From contig NZ_CP028365.1 of assembly GCF_003033925.1 (NCBI RefSeq), forward strand, positions 1,488,001 through 1,552,000: a DNA stretch of 64,000 nt, written 5' to 3'. The position numbers and the translations under genes are program-made. This DNA is from Tannerella serpentiformis. GTDB taxonomy: Bacteria; Bacteroidota; Bacteroidia; Bacteroidales; Tannerellaceae. Below the pieces are notes generated by a model, which searched no databases, was not told the DNA's origin, and saw only the letters and a list, made by a program, of their open reading frames with translations. Of this stretch, positions 20,157 to 28,614 are shown one piece after another; the first letter of the stretch is position 1; each line of letters begins with the position of its first letter.

Positions 20157-20440
20157 AAAACACTGGCAGGCCGCCTGCCAAGACCATCGGACACTTCGGT
20201 GACGTTGTCAGGCCGCCTGCCGGGGCTACCGGACACTCCGGTGACGTTGTCAGGCCGCCTGCCAGGGCTATCGGACACTCCGGTGACGTTGTCAGGCCGC
20301 CTGCCAGGGCTATCGGACACTCCGGTGATGTTGTCAGGCCGCCTGCCAGGGCTATCGGACACTCCGGTGATGTTGGCAGGCGGCCTGCCAGAGCTATCGG
20401 ACACTCCAGTGATGTTGTCAGGCCGCCTGCCAGAGGCAAC
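20157..20440. repeat. 42-bp GC-rich palindromic array
   Basis: Seven copies of GGCAGGCCGCCTGCC or GTCAGGCCGCCTGCC, spaced exactly 42 bp (AGG at 20168, 20210, 20252, 20294, 20336, 20378, 20420). Halfway between them lies a second dyad, ACCGGACACTCCGGT. In the sixth unit the first palindrome is written GGCAGGCGGCCTGCC, i.e. with the centre flipped. Open frames across it on both strands are a by-product. The rest of the 694-bp gap holds the trxA terminator and the rplM promoter and leader. Confidence 0.95.
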
Positions 20441-20517
20441 CGCTCAAAAATGGGCCAGAAAGTCGCCGCTTAGAGGCGATTCCCCGCCTCCCATAGGCCT
20501 GACCGCAGGCCTGCGCC

Positions 20518-20552
20518 TTGGATTGCGTATGTGGCGAAAAGGTCTACTTTTG
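20518..20552 (+). promoter_or_regulatory. Promoter of the rplM-rpsI operon
   Basis: TACTTTTG at 20545-20552 with TTGG at 20518-20521 (23-bp spacer). The transcript would have a leader of about 130 bases before the GTG start. Confidence 0.7.
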
Positions 20553-20579
20553 CGACCCGATTATTATCAAACGTGTTAA

Positions 20580-20660
20580 ATGATTCGTCTTTAGCGTCTT
20601 GCTGAATGCTCACCCCAGTGTCCGGGAGAATCAAACGGCAGACGAGGAAAGACCCCATTG
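20580..20660 (+). promoter_or_regulatory. Structured leader before rplM (candidate)
   Basis: TCGTC near 20586 can pair with GACGA near 20640, enclosing smaller possible stems. Ribosomal protein operons are often autoregulated through such leaders; here this is inference from position and a short pairing only. Confidence 0.3.
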
Positions 20661-20688
20661 TAGATTTTCTAATTAAAAGGTAAAGCAA

Positions 20689-21144
20689 GTGGATACGTTA
20701 AGTTACAAGACCATTTCTGCGAACAAAGCAACCGTAAACAAGGAATGGGTGGTCGTCGATGCAGACGGCCAAACGTTGGGACGCCTGTGCTCCAAGATCG
20801 CCAAGTTGCTCCGGGGCAAGTACAAACCCAACTTCACTCCGCACGTGGATTGCGGAGACAATGTCATCGTGATTAATGCCGACAAAGTCGTTTTGACCGG
20901 CAACAAGTGGAACGATCGCGTCTATTTGAGCTACACCGGCTACCCCGGTGGACAGCGCGAGACAACCCCCGCACGCCTCAAGGCCAAGGGTGAAGATCGC
21001 CTCTTCCGCAAAGTGGTAAAAGGCATGCTGCCCAAAAATCGTCTGGGCGATAAGCTGCTCGGCAACCTCTACGTGTATGCCGGCACCGAACACAAACATG
21101 AGGCGCAACAGCCCAAGTCGATAGATATTAATTCACTCAACTGA
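20689..21144 (+). CDS. rplM: Large subunit ribosomal protein uL13
   Basis: A 151-residue ribosomal protein with the family segments VVVDADGQTLGRLCSKIAKLLRGK and NVIVINADKVVLTGNKW, and KGMLPKNRLGDKLLGNLYVYAG near the end. It starts with GTG at 20689; the reading frame begins with DTLSYKTISANKATVNKEW, matching Bacteroidota L13. It is the first gene of a two-gene operon with rpsI, the usual arrangement. The C-terminal tail has a short His/Gln/Lys segment. Confidence 0.97.
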   Translation: MDTLSYKTISANKATVNKEWVVVDADGQTLGRLCSKIAKLLRGKYKPNFTPHVDCGDNVIVINADKVVLTGNKWNDRVYLSYTGYPGGQRETTPARLKAKGEDRLFRKVVKGMLPKNRLGDKLLGNLYVYAGTEHKHEAQQPKSIDINSLN

Positions 21145-21151
21145 AGAATTC

Positions 21152-21538
21152 ATGGAAACAGTAAATGCAATCGGAAGGCGTAAAGCCGCCATCGCACGCG
21201 TGTATATCAGCGAAGGAACGGGCAAGATCACGGTCAATCGCCGCGAACTGGCCGACTATTTCCCCTCCTCCATCCTGCAGTTCGTCGTTAAGCAACCCCT
21301 GAACACCCTCAGCGTGGCCGAGCAGTACGACATCAAGCTCAACCTCGTAGGCGGAGGCTTCAAAGGACAATCCGAAGCAGCCCGTCTGGCCATCACCCGT
21401 GCATTGATCAAGATCAATCCCGAGTCGAAGCCTGCACTGAAGGCTGAAGGATTCGTCACCCGCGACCCCCGTGAGGTGGAACGTAAGAAACCGGGACGTC
21501 CCAAAGCACGCAAGCGCTTCCAGTTCAGCAAACGTTGA
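21152..21538 (+). CDS. rpsI: Small subunit ribosomal protein uS9
   Basis: A 128-residue ribosomal protein with the N-terminal AIGRRKAAIARVYI motif, GGGFKGQSEAARLAITRALI in the middle, and the basic C-terminal tail GRPKARKRFQFSKR that reaches the P-site tRNA in the ribosome. The gene lies 7 bp after rplM. No independent promoter is apparent. Confidence 0.97.
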   Translation: METVNAIGRRKAAIARVYISEGTGKITVNRRELADYFPSSILQFVVKQPLNTLSVAEQYDIKLNLVGGGFKGQSEAARLAITRALIKINPESKPALKAEGFVTRDPREVERKKPGRPKARKRFQFSKR

Positions 21539-21605
21539 TGTATACCTATATATACACCTCCCAAACAGGAAGTAGACAGAGAGAAGACGTTTAGTATCTA
21601 AATCA

Positions 21606-21654
21606 TGCGGATTCTCAGCCCATACATGCTGAGAGGCAGATAGAGACTACCGCA
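21606..21654 (+). promoter_or_regulatory. Structured leader before rpsB (candidate)
   Basis: CTCAGC (21614-21619) pairs with GCTGAG (21628-21633) across an 8-base loop; outside it TGCGG (21606-21610) can pair with CCGCA (21650-21654). The 165-bp rpsI-rpsB gap is long for this cluster. Autoregulation by S2 is a possibility, not shown. Confidence 0.35.
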
Positions 21655-21703
21655 CGATTGATCCTACGAACAGAGAAAGTAAACGATCATAACACCCCAA
21701 GAA

Positions 21704-22573
21704 ATGTCAAGACTTAGTTTCGAACAGTTATTAGAAGCAGGCGTACACTTCGGACACTTAAAAAGGAAGTGGAACCCTGCCATGGCTCCATACATCTTCA
21801 TGGAGCGCAACGGTATTCACATCATCGATCTGTATAAAACAGCCGCCAAGGTGGACGAGGCCGCCGATGCCCTCAAGAACATCGCCGCCGGTAAGGGACG
21901 CATCCTTTTCGTGGCCACCAAGAAGCAGGCTAAGCAGATCGTAGCCGAAAAGGCCTCCTCCGTAGGTATGCCCTACGTCATCGAGCGCTGGCCCGGAGGC
22001 ATGCTTACCAACTTCCCCACCATCCGCAAGGCCATCAAGAAAATGTCCACCATCGACAAGATGAGTAAGGACGGCACGTTTGATAACCTCTCCAAGCGCG
22101 AAAAACTCCAAATCACCCGCCAGCGCGCCAAGCTCGAGAAGATGCTCGGCTCTATCGCTGACCTCAACCGCTTGCCATCGGCACTCTTCGTCGTAGACGT
22201 ACTCAAGGAGCACATCGCCGTACGCGAAGCACAGCGCCTCGGCATTCCCGTCTTCGCCATCGTCGACACCAACTCCGATCCGAGCAATATCGACTTCGTC
22301 ATCCCCGCTAACGACGACGCCACCAAGTCCATCGAGCTGATCGTCGGCACCGTCTGCCAGGCCATTCACGAAGGCCTCCAAGAGAGCAAGGCCCGCGATA
22401 AGGAAGAAGACGAGCGCAACCACGCCGCTGAAGAGGGAGCCGGCGAAGACAATCCGCGTCGCGATCGCCGCGCCAAGTCGAACGCCCGCCGCTCACGTCG
22501 TGACGACGAGGCTCGTCCTGCAGCCGAAGCTGAAGCCTCGGCCGCCGAAGGACAAGCCACCTCAGAGGAATAA
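21704..22573 (+). CDS. rpsB: Small subunit ribosomal protein uS2
   Basis: A 289-residue ribosomal protein with the standard start [21 protein letters not shown] and the core [16 protein letters not shown] and [31 protein letters not shown]. After about residue 225 there is a charged tail of some 60 residues, rich in Glu, Arg and Ala, which is longer than in E. coli and probably disordered. The gene is followed by tsf, the classic rpsB-tsf pair. Confidence 0.97.
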   Translation: MSRLSFEQLLEAGVHFGHLKRKWNPAMAPYIFMERNGIHIIDLYKTAAKVDEAADALKNIAAGKGRILFVATKKQAKQIVAEKASSVGMPYVIERWPGGMLTNFPTIRKAIKKMSTIDKMSKDGTFDNLSKREKLQITRQRAKLEKMLGSIADLNRLPSALFVVDVLKEHIAVREAQRLGIPVFAIVDTNSDPSNIDFVIPANDDATKSIELIVGTVCQAIHEGLQESKARDKEEDERNHAAEEGAGEDNPRRDRRAKSNARRSRRDDEARPAAEAEASAAEGQATSEE

Positions 22574-22612
22574 CGAATCCACATAAACCAAACAAAGGAG
22601 AATCATAGCAAT

Positions 22613-23437
22613 ATGGCAGTAACAATGGCAGATATCACCCACCTCCGCAAGATGAGCGGAGCCGGGATGATGGATTGCAAAAAGGCTTTGGAAGAAGCCG
22701 ACAACGACTTTGAAAAGGCAATGGAGATCATTCGCAAGAAGGGTCAGGCTGTGGCCGCCAAACGCTCCGACCGCGAGGCCGCCGAAGGCTGCGTGCTCGC
22801 AGCCGACGAGGGCGGATTCGCCGCCATCGTGGCCCTGAAATGCGAAACCGACTTCGTAGCCAAGAATGCTGACTTTGTGGCGCTGACACAGGACATCCTG
22901 AACGCCGCCATGACCGGCAAACCCGCCTCGAAAGAGGCCCTTCTCGCAGCCACGCTGCAGGGAGGCCGCACGGTAGAGAACCACATCACGGACCGCATCG
23001 GTGTCACCGGCGAGAAGATGGAGCTCGGATACTACGAGTCCGTCCAAGGCGCCGCCACCGTCTCCTACATCCACCCGGGCAACAAGCTCGCGTCGATTGT
23101 AGCCTTCAACGAGCCGGTCGACCACCACGTAGCGCGCGAGATCGCCATGCAGGTGGCCGCCATGAACCCCGTGGCTGTGACCCCGGACGAGGTGCCCGCC
23201 CATGTGCTCGACACCGAGCGTGAGGTGGCCCGCGACAAGGCCCGTCAGGCCGGTAAGCCCGAGAATCTGCTCGACCGCATCGCCGAGGGCGCCCTCCAGA
23301 AGTATTTCAAAGAGAACACCCTCCTGCAGCAGGAGTACGTCAAGGATGCCAAATTGACCGTCCAACAATACCTGCAGCAGCAGAGCAAGACGCTCACCGT
23401 AACCGCCTTCAAGCGTGTCACGTTGAACGTGGACTAA
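22613..23437 (+). CDS. tsf: Elongation factor Ts
   Basis: A 274-residue guanine nucleotide exchange factor for EF-Tu. It begins with the UBA-like domain (ADITHLRKMSGAGMMDCKKALEEA), followed by the core ALKCETDFVAKNADFVAL, which contains the TDFV motif that contacts EF-Tu, then HVAREIAMQVAAMNP and a C-terminal coiled region. Length is usual. The gene ends the ribosomal cluster, with a strong terminator 40 bp later. Confidence 0.97.
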   Translation: MAVTMADITHLRKMSGAGMMDCKKALEEADNDFEKAMEIIRKKGQAVAAKRSDREAAEGCVLAADEGGFAAIVALKCETDFVAKNADFVALTQDILNAAMTGKPASKEALLAATLQGGRTVENHITDRIGVTGEKMELGYYESVQGAATVSYIHPGNKLASIVAFNEPVDHHVAREIAMQVAAMNPVAVTPDEVPAHVLDTEREVARDKARQAGKPENLLDRIAEGALQKYFKENTLLQQEYVKDAKLTVQQYLQQQSKTLTVTAFKRVTLNVD

Positions 23438-23478
23438 ATAACTGGACTTTCGCATACAAGAATTCAGTTTAGTAAGGA

Positions 23479-23515
23479 GAAGGAGCTGCCTGTAAGGTGT
23501 GGCTCCTTCTTTTTT
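23479..23515 (+). terminator. Terminator after tsf
   Basis: GAAGGAGC (23479-23486) pairs with GCTCCTTC (23502-23509), then a run of six T. A second hairpin (GCCCCG/CGGGGC, 23557-23582, flanked by AAAA and TTTT) follows and could work in both directions. Confidence 0.85.
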
Positions 23516-23679
23516 GCCATAAAGGGAGCGGCGGTCGGCCGATCTCTTGACAAAAGGCCCCGTCTGCATCTGTAGGCGGGGCTTTTCATTTCGTCAAAAT
23601 GACGGCAGCGCCTCCGACAGCCGATTATTGCCCGTCGAAGCCCAATAGGACTGCAAGGAAAGCATTTTTCCATGAGAAA

Positions 23680-24200
23680 TAGGACTTTTATATGCTATGA
23701 GAGTAAATGAACAATCGAAAATCTATTCTTATAGGCTATGATAGTTTACTTTCAATTGGATATCTATTTTCATAGACTATGAGGATACGTTTTTATATGT
23801 AATCGAGAAGTTATCGTATAGGTGAGGAGTATTTATACGAAGTATATTTTTTATAGACGATGTGAGATGTTGTTCAGATAATATCAAGTTATTATATGGT
23901 ATATGAGATAGTTCTCTTATGGGAAATGATTTTCATAGCTGATGAAGTATTGGATAGAGGTAAATAGAATCTGTCATAGACTGTGGATATAGCTTTTCAA
24001 AGAAGGAAGAATGTTCATAGTCTATGAAAGTTGGTTTTTAGATGAAATACGATCATCATAGCTGATGAATTATTGTATAGAGATAGAGTCAATTCGTCAT
24101 AGAGTATGGCTATGGCTTTTCAAAGAAGGAGTGATATTTATAGTCTATGGAAGTTGTTCTTTATATGAAATATGATTTTCATAGCTGATGAAAGTCGTGT
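23680..24200. repeat. AT-rich 41-bp palindromic array
   Basis: Thirteen positions spaced 40-41 bp (near 23690, 23731, 23771, 23812, 23852, 23893, 23934, 23975, 24016, 24057, 24098, 24139, 24180) carry variants of TCATAGNCTATGA, a small palindrome. The last units also repeat at 123 bp (three units), for example 24,016 and 24,139. The array lies between two convergent genes and contains nothing else in 865 bp apart from terminators. Confidence 0.93.
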
Positions 24201-24249
24201 TTCGATTGAAAGAATGGTTTTATAGCAGTATCTGGCCAATGGAAAAAAG

Positions 24250-24284
24250 AAAAAGCCTCGACTCCGGGTGGAGACGAGGCTTCG
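24250..24284 (-). terminator. Terminator of the Nim-like gene
   Basis: AAGCCTCG (24253-24260) and CGAGGCTT (24275-24282) pair; on the minus strand they are followed by TTTTCTTTTTT. Confidence 0.8.
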
Positions 24285-24302
24285 ACAGTTATAAAAGAGG
24301 CG

Positions 24303-24821
24303 TCAATCGGGGGTGGCGCCTGTGGGACGGATCACTTTCTGCTTGCCCGAGGCGCAGTCGATGTCGATACGGATGATCTCGGTGCGGTGGAAGGACTTTT
24401 CGGCGTACTTCAGTCCGACGACCTTGTCGTTGGGGCTGTACTTATCGATGAGGAGCTCGAGGGCGTGCATGCGCTCCTCGGGCGGGAGGCCGCGGAGGGC
24501 ACGGCCGCGCAGGAGGACGCTCTCGTAGGCCGTGGTGAAGCCGGCGGGGACGACGCGCGTGTGGCCGACGACGGTGAAGGTGACTAATGGACGGAGGTCG
24601 AGGCAGCGGAGCTTGTGGCCCTCGGGGCCGCAGTGCAGGTAGATGCGGTCGGTGGAGGGTTCGAAGACGTAGCTGATGGGGATGCCGTAGCCAGCGACGG
24701 CATCGGCGCGGGTTTCGACGAGGGCCAGAAAGCCGTATTCGCCTTCGTGAAGGATTTGCAGGGCGCGGGCCTCGTCGAGGAGGCGGTCTTGGCGCCGGAC
24801 GGATGTGTTGTCGTAACGCAT
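24303..24821 (-). CDS. Pyridoxamine 5'-phosphate oxidase-like flavoprotein (Nim-related)
   Basis: A 172-residue protein, started at the ATG at 24821 (MRYDNTSVRRQDRLLDE); the longer frame runs back into a dispersed repeat. The split-barrel FMN fold is visible: GEYGFLALV, YGIPISYVFEPSTDRIYLHCGPEGHKLRCL and VTFTVVG. The His in GPEGHK and the segment before it are shared with nitroimidazole reductase (Nim) proteins of Bacteroidota. The true substrate is unknown, and drug resistance cannot be inferred from the sequence alone. Confidence 0.8.
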   Translation of the reverse strand: MRYDNTSVRRQDRLLDEARALQILHEGEYGFLALVETRADAVAGYGIPISYVFEPSTDRIYLHCGPEGHKLRCLDLRPLVTFTVVGHTRVVPAGFTTAYESVLLRGRALRGLPPEERMHALELLIDKYSPNDKVVGLKYAEKSFHRTEIIRIDIDCASGKQKVIRPTGATPD

Positions 24822-24871
24822 AATGGGTGATGGTTTTAATGAGGTGAATGAATGTCTTCCTTTTCTTGCCT

Positions 24872-24949
24872 TGATGCAAGGGCCTCTACCGAGGCCGGAG
24901 AAGCTGGCCGGGCGCCGGGCAAAACTTGGCGGGCGGCCTTGATGCCCTA
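24872..24949. repeat. Inverted copy of the 78-bp dispersed repeat
   Basis: TTGATGCAAGGGCCTCTACC and onwards is a diverged reverse complement of the units at 13,396-13,565, ending near CGGCCTTGATGCCC. It overlaps the promoter region of the rhodanese gene. Confidence 0.6.
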
Positions 24950-24956
24950 TTTTTGG
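24926..24956 (+). promoter_or_regulatory. Bacteroidota-type promoter for the rhodanese gene
   Basis: TTGG at 24926-24929 and TATTTTTG at 24949-24956 are separated by 19 bp, a good match to TTTG-N19-TAnnTTTG. Transcription would start near 24,963, which supports an ATG at 24,971 or 24,983 over any earlier one. Confidence 0.75.
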
Positions 24957-24982
24957 CGCCGATATTTTTAATGCAAACACTA

Positions 24983-25381
24983 ATGATCAAGTTACTTATG
25001 TCATTATTCTCGGTATGGCTCTCGATGGCGTGCGCGCCGTCGGAAGGGGCCGAAGGTGGAATCACGTCGCTGACGGCGGCGGAGTTTGAGGCACTGCTGG
25101 CACGCGATCAGGCGGTACAGTTGGTGGATGTGCGTCGGCCGGACGAGTTCGCGGCGGGCCATATCAATGGGGCGCAGCTGATCGACGTGACGGCGTCGGA
25201 CTTCCTTGACCGTGCGCAAAAGTCGCTCGACGCGCAGCGTCCGGTGGCCGTCTATTGTCGCAGCGGAAAGCGAAGCATGCGGGCGGCGCAGATGCTGCAA
25301 AAGGCGGGCTTCCGGGTGATCTACAATCTGGACACGGGCTACTTAGGCTGGGCCGAATATCAGGCCGGGAAGAAGCGCTGA
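24983..25381 (+). CDS. Rhodanese-domain lipoprotein
   Basis: A 132-residue exported protein. The N-terminus MIKLLMSLFSVWLSMACAP has a hydrophobic core and a lipobox-like LSMAC, so it is likely anchored in the periplasmic face of a membrane. The rest is a single rhodanese domain with VQLVDVRRPDEFAAGHINGA and the active-site loop VYCRSGKRSMRAAQML (catalytic Cys near residue 92). Such proteins transfer sulfane sulfur or bind thiols; the substrate is unknown. An ATG 12 bp upstream (24,971) is an alternative start. Confidence 0.85.
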   Translation: MIKLLMSLFSVWLSMACAPSEGAEGGITSLTAAEFEALLARDQAVQLVDVRRPDEFAAGHINGAQLIDVTASDFLDRAQKSLDAQRPVAVYCRSGKRSMRAAQMLQKAGFRVIYNLDTGYLGWAEYQAGKKR

Positions 25382-25425
25382 ACGCGGGCTGCGGCCTGTG
25401 CTTTTAAGCGTAACGAGGGGTGGTG

Positions 25426-26079
25426 TCAATCGATAATGACGCCATCCCTCATTCGTATCGTGCGATCGGCTTGGGCGGCGAGGGATTCGTCGTGGGTGAC
25501 GATGACGAAGGTCTGGCCCAGGTCGCGACGAAGATCGAAGAAGAGACGGTGAAGCTCGTCCTTGCTGTGCGAGTCGAGGCTGCCCGAGGGCTCGTCGGCC
25601 AAGACGACGCTGGGCCGGTTGATGAGGGCGCGGGCCACGGCGACGCGTTGCTTTTCGCCGCCGGAGAGCTCGGCCGGCTTGTGGGTGATGCGGTCGGAGA
25701 GGTGGAGGAAGTCGAGCAGTTCGCGCGCCTTACGTTCGGCTTCGGCGGCAGAATCGCGGGCGATGAGGGCGGGGATCATGACGTTTTCGAGGGCCGTGAA
25801 CTCGGGTAGGAGTCGGTGGAACTGGAAGACGAATCCGATGTGTTGGTTGCGGAAGGCGGCCATGCGCCGTTCGTTGAGGGTGAAGGGGTCGACGCCGTCG
25901 ATGATGACGTGGCCCGAGTCGGGTCGGTCGAGCGTGCCGACGATCTGCAGGAGGGTTGTTTTGCCGGCGCCGCTGGGTCCGACGATGGCGACGATCTCGC
26001 GGTCATGCACCTCGATGTCGATGCCTTTGAGGATCTGTAGCCGGTCGAAGCGCTTGGTGATGGCGTGGGTTTGGATCAT
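25426..26079 (-). CDS. lolD: ABC transporter ATP-binding protein of the LolD/MacB type
   Basis: A 217-residue ATPase with Walker [10 protein letters not shown] (residues 34-42), the signature LSGGEKQR near 140, Walker [10 protein letters not shown] near 160 and the switch His in VTHDES. It is closest to LolD, which powers removal of lipoproteins from the inner membrane, or to MacB-type exporters. No permease gene is adjacent, so LolC/E partners must be elsewhere. The gene downstream of it on the plus-strand side is the convergent rhodanese gene; 33 bp upstream lies the end of the CCGxHxxC protein. Confidence 0.82.
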   Translation of the reverse strand: MIQTHAITKRFDRLQILKGIDIEVHDREIVAIVGPSGAGKTTLLQIVGTLDRPDSGHVIIDGVDPFTLNERRMAAFRNQHIGFVFQFHRLLPEFTALENVMIPALIARDSAAEAERKARELLDFLHLSDRITHKPAELSGGEKQRVAVARALINRPSVVLADEPSGSLDSHSKDELHRLFFDLRRDLGQTFVIVTHDESLAAQADRTIRMRDGVIID

Positions 26080-26112
26080 GTTGTCTCGATATGAATGAAA
26101 GTTTTCAGCGTC

Positions 26113-26553
26113 TCACCCTCGACTGTCGCGCAGCTCTTCGACGATGAGTAGGGTTTCGGCTTTGAGGGCGTCGGGCAGGGCGATGTCGCGGAGTTGGAGG
26201 CTGCGTATCCAGCCGGGCACCTCGTCCTGGCGGAGGGTGTAGAGCACTTCGCGAAACTCCTCCACGACGGGTTCGGCATAGGCATCGGAGGGTGTGCCAC
26301 GGTAGGCGTCAAGCTCTTCGTCGTCGTAATACTCGGCCTTCCGACCGGCGGCAACGGCAGCCAGGAGGCTGTCGCGCTCGCACGTTTCGTGCTGTCCACA
26401 GCAGCCCTCGGGAATGACGGTCTGAGGCGTTTCATCCTCCATCGAGGCGATCTCGCCCCGCTCGAATCGTTGCCGACGACGGCGGCGATCCCATTGCCCC
26501 AGGCCGGCGGCCACGAGGCCTAACACTACGATACTGATCAGGATATACCACAT
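26113..26553 (-). CDS. Small membrane-anchored protein with a CCGxHxxC motif
   Basis: A 146-residue protein of unknown function. Residues 2-19 form one membrane segment (WYILISIVVLGLVAAGLG), followed by a basic stretch (DRRRRRQR) that should stay in the cytoplasm. At about residues 50-58 it has CCGQHETCERD, a possible metal-binding site. The remainder is acidic and helical. Similar proteins appear widely in Bacteroidales, in my recollection; I cannot assign a role. It lies between aroA and the LolD-type gene on the same strand. Confidence 0.7.
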   Translation of the reverse strand: MWYILISIVVLGLVAAGLGQWDRRRRRQRFERGEIASMEDETPQTVIPEGCCGQHETCERDSLLAAVAAGRKAEYYDDEELDAYRGTPSDAYAEPVVEEFREVLYTLRQDEVPGWIRSLQLRDIALPDALKAETLLIVEELRDSRG

Positions 26554-26612
26554 GGTGAAACAAATTTCTAAGAAGCGTAAAGTGAAATATGAGGGGGGGC
26601 GAAACGAGGGCG

Positions 26613-27851
26613 TCAGAACCGGAAGCCGGCGGCGCGGAGGTCGTCCCAGAAACGGAGGTAACTCTTGGTGACTACTTCGGGGTGTGCGATGGTGACGCCA
26701 CCCGGACGGACGAGTGCAAGGGGTGCGAAGGCCATGGCCATGCGGTGGTCATCGTAGGTGGCGACTGTGGGCGTAGCTTCGGGCGGGCAACGCGTGCCGT
26801 CCCACTGGAGGGTACGGCCGTCGTGCTCCGTGAGGACGAAGCCGAAGCGGTGGAGCTCGGTTTGTAGGGCGGCCAGCCGATCCGTCTCCTTGATGCGCAG
26901 GCTTTGCAGGCCGTCGAAGCGGAAGGGCAGGCCGAGCGCGGCGCAGGTGACGACGAGCGTTTGGGCCATGTCGGGGATCAGGACGCAGTCGCACGTGAAG
27001 CGCTCGGGCTGGCGATGGCCGGGCAGCCGGTCGAGGCGTAGGCCGCGGTCGGTGAAGGTGGTGCGTACGCCGAGGCGCTCGAATAGCGCAGCAATGGCGG
27101 CGTCGCCCTGCAGACTGTCCGGCGTGAGGCCCAACAGCTCTACCGTGGCCGTGGTATCCCGAGCGAGGGCCACCATCTCGTACCAATACGAGGCCGCGCT
27201 CCAGTCGGCCTCTACGGTGAAGGGCACGGCGCGGATCGGCTGCGGTGCCACGCGGAACGTCCGCCCGCCATCGGACTCCTCTACCACAACGCCGAAGCGA
27301 CGCATCAGCCCGACGGTCATCCTGAGATAAGTCTCCGACACGGTGGCACCCGTGAGCCGAAGCTGCAGGCCGCGTTCCATCGTGGGCGCCACCATCAGCA
27401 GGGCGGAGAGGAACTGCGAACTGACGCCGCTATCCATCGTCACCTCGCCGCCGCGCAGCCTCTGGCCGACGATCCGGAGCGGCGGATAGCCCTCGCGCTC
27501 GGTGTAGGCGATGTCGGCCCCGAGTCCCCGGAGGGCGTCGACCAGGAGGCCGATGGGGCGCTGACGCATGCGGGCGCTGCCTGTCAGCAGGCGGGTGCGG
27601 CCGGGCCGGGCGGCGAAGTAGGCGGTGAGGAAACGCATGGCTGTGCCGGCGGCGCCGATGTCGACGGTCTCGTCTGCCGACCGAAGCGCGTGTTGCAGGG
27701 CGCGGCCGTCGTCGCTGTCGGCCAGGTTGATGAGGGGCGCGGCCTCGGGGGCGAGTGCGCTGAGTATCGAGACGCGATTGCTGATGCTCTTCGAGGCGGG
27801 CAGCGTGACGGTGGCTTGCAGGTGGTCGGGGGCTTTGAGGTTGTATTGCAT
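26613..27851 (-). CDS. aroA: 3-phosphoshikimate 1-carboxyvinyltransferase (EPSP synthase)
   Basis: A 412-residue cytoplasmic enzyme that joins phosphoenolpyruvate to shikimate 3-phosphate for aromatic amino acid synthesis. Motifs seen are LPASKSISNRVSILSAL (residues 17-33), DIGAAGTAMRFLTAYFA near 62-78, the SSQFLSALL substrate segment near 143-151 and KETDRLAALQTEL near 324. The protein is slightly short (412 against about 430). No other aromatic pathway gene is nearby. Simple TAGAGGGTAG repeats lie just upstream of its start. Confidence 0.93.
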   Translation of the reverse strand: MQYNLKAPDHLQATVTLPASKSISNRVSILSALAPEAAPLINLADSDDGRALQHALRSADETVDIGAAGTAMRFLTAYFAARPGRTRLLTGSARMRQRPIGLLVDALRGLGADIAYTEREGYPPLRIVGQRLRGGEVTMDSGVSSQFLSALLMVAPTMERGLQLRLTGATVSETYLRMTVGLMRRFGVVVEESDGGRTFRVAPQPIRAVPFTVEADWSAASYWYEMVALARDTTATVELLGLTPDSLQGDAAIAALFERLGVRTTFTDRGLRLDRLPGHRQPERFTCDCVLIPDMAQTLVVTCAALGLPFRFDGLQSLRIKETDRLAALQTELHRFGFVLTEHDGRTLQWDGTRCPPEATPTVATYDDHRMAMAFAPLALVRPGGVTIAHPEVVTKSYLRFWDDLRAAGFRF

Positions 27852-27935
27852 AGAGGGTATAGAGGGTAGAGAATAGAGGGTAGAGAATAGAGGGTAGAGA
27901 ATAGAGGGTAGAGGGTGGAGAGTAGAGGGTGGGCC
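27852..27935. repeat. TAGAGGGTAGAG simple repeat
   Basis: Direct repeats of TAGAGGGTAGAGAA and variants fill the gap between aroA and the DUF2179 gene. It is the same word as in the hairpin at 12,668-12,767, here in one orientation only. Confidence 0.8.
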
Positions 27936-27937
27936 GG

Positions 27938-28489
27938 TTATTTGCCCAGTCGGGGTGCTCCGGCGGCGGAGAAGAAGCCTTTGCGTTTGGAGCGGATGTC
28001 GGTGATCACGTAGAAGGCGTTCGGGTCGAAGGTGGTGACGAGGTTGACTACGCGGCGCTCGGATTTCCGACTGACGACGGTTTCGATGATCGAGACTTCG
28101 GAAATGGCGCCTTCACCGCGGATATGGGTCGAGCCGAAGCCGTTCGTGTTCAGTTCGTGGATCAGCGCGGCGCTGCCCTTCTTGGTGTAAATGCGAATGA
28201 GGAAGTAGCCGAGGGCGATCTTGTTTTCGACCAGTATGCCGACGAAGTTGCCCGCCGCGTAGCCGCCGGCGTAAGCCAGGTAGGCGGTGAGGTCGTTGGC
28301 GTGCGAAAAGATCTGCGAGATGACCACGACCCAGATGAAGACCTCGAAAAATCCGACGATGGGCGCCTTCATCTTCTCGCCCTTCGATACGAAAATGATG
28401 CGCAGCGTGCCCAGTGTCACGTCGCAGATACGCCCGAAGAAGATCACGAGCGGCAGTGCCCAGGGGTAGGCTTGTAGGAAATCAAACAT
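27938..28489 (-). CDS. DUF2179 / UPF0316 membrane protein
   Basis: A 183-residue protein started at the ATG at 28489 (MFDFLQAYPWALPLVIFFG). Two or three hydrophobic segments lie in the first 85 residues, including a VTLGTLRIIFVSKGEK segment typical of UPF0316. The C-terminal part (about residues 95-175) is a soluble DUF2179 domain with GFGSTHIRGEGAISEVSIIE and AFYVITDIRSKRKGFF. Function is unknown; in other proteins DUF2179 follows YitT-type membrane domains. A -7-like CAAAAGTA at 28,551-28,558 (reverse TACTTTTG) lies upstream. Confidence 0.8.
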   Translation of the reverse strand: MFDFLQAYPWALPLVIFFGRICDVTLGTLRIIFVSKGEKMKAPIVGFFEVFIWVVVISQIFSHANDLTAYLAYAGGYAAGNFVGILVENKIALGYFLIRIYTKKGSAALIHELNTNGFGSTHIRGEGAISEVSIIETVVSRKSERRVVNLVTTFDPNAFYVITDIRSKRKGFFSAAGAPRLGK

Positions 28490-28550
28490 GATGGATGGTT
28501 TTGGATGTGAATAATCGAATGAAAGCAACGTCTCGTTCGGGAGACGCGGA

Positions 28551-28558
28551 CAAAAGTA
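28551..28558 (-). promoter_or_regulatory. Candidate -7 element for the DUF2179 gene
   Basis: Reverse complement TACTTTTG matches the -7 consensus; about 61 bp upstream of the start codon. No clear -33 element. Confidence 0.5.
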
Positions 28559-28614
28559 CGCCAAAGACCCACGGAGGGGCTCCGGTGGGCAATTGACTCA
28601 GTCAAACGGCCGAA

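Noticed and set aside
23680-24200. CRISPR array
   Set aside because: Units are regular but linkers are related to each other rather than unique, the conserved part is only about 12 bp, and no cas gene is nearby.
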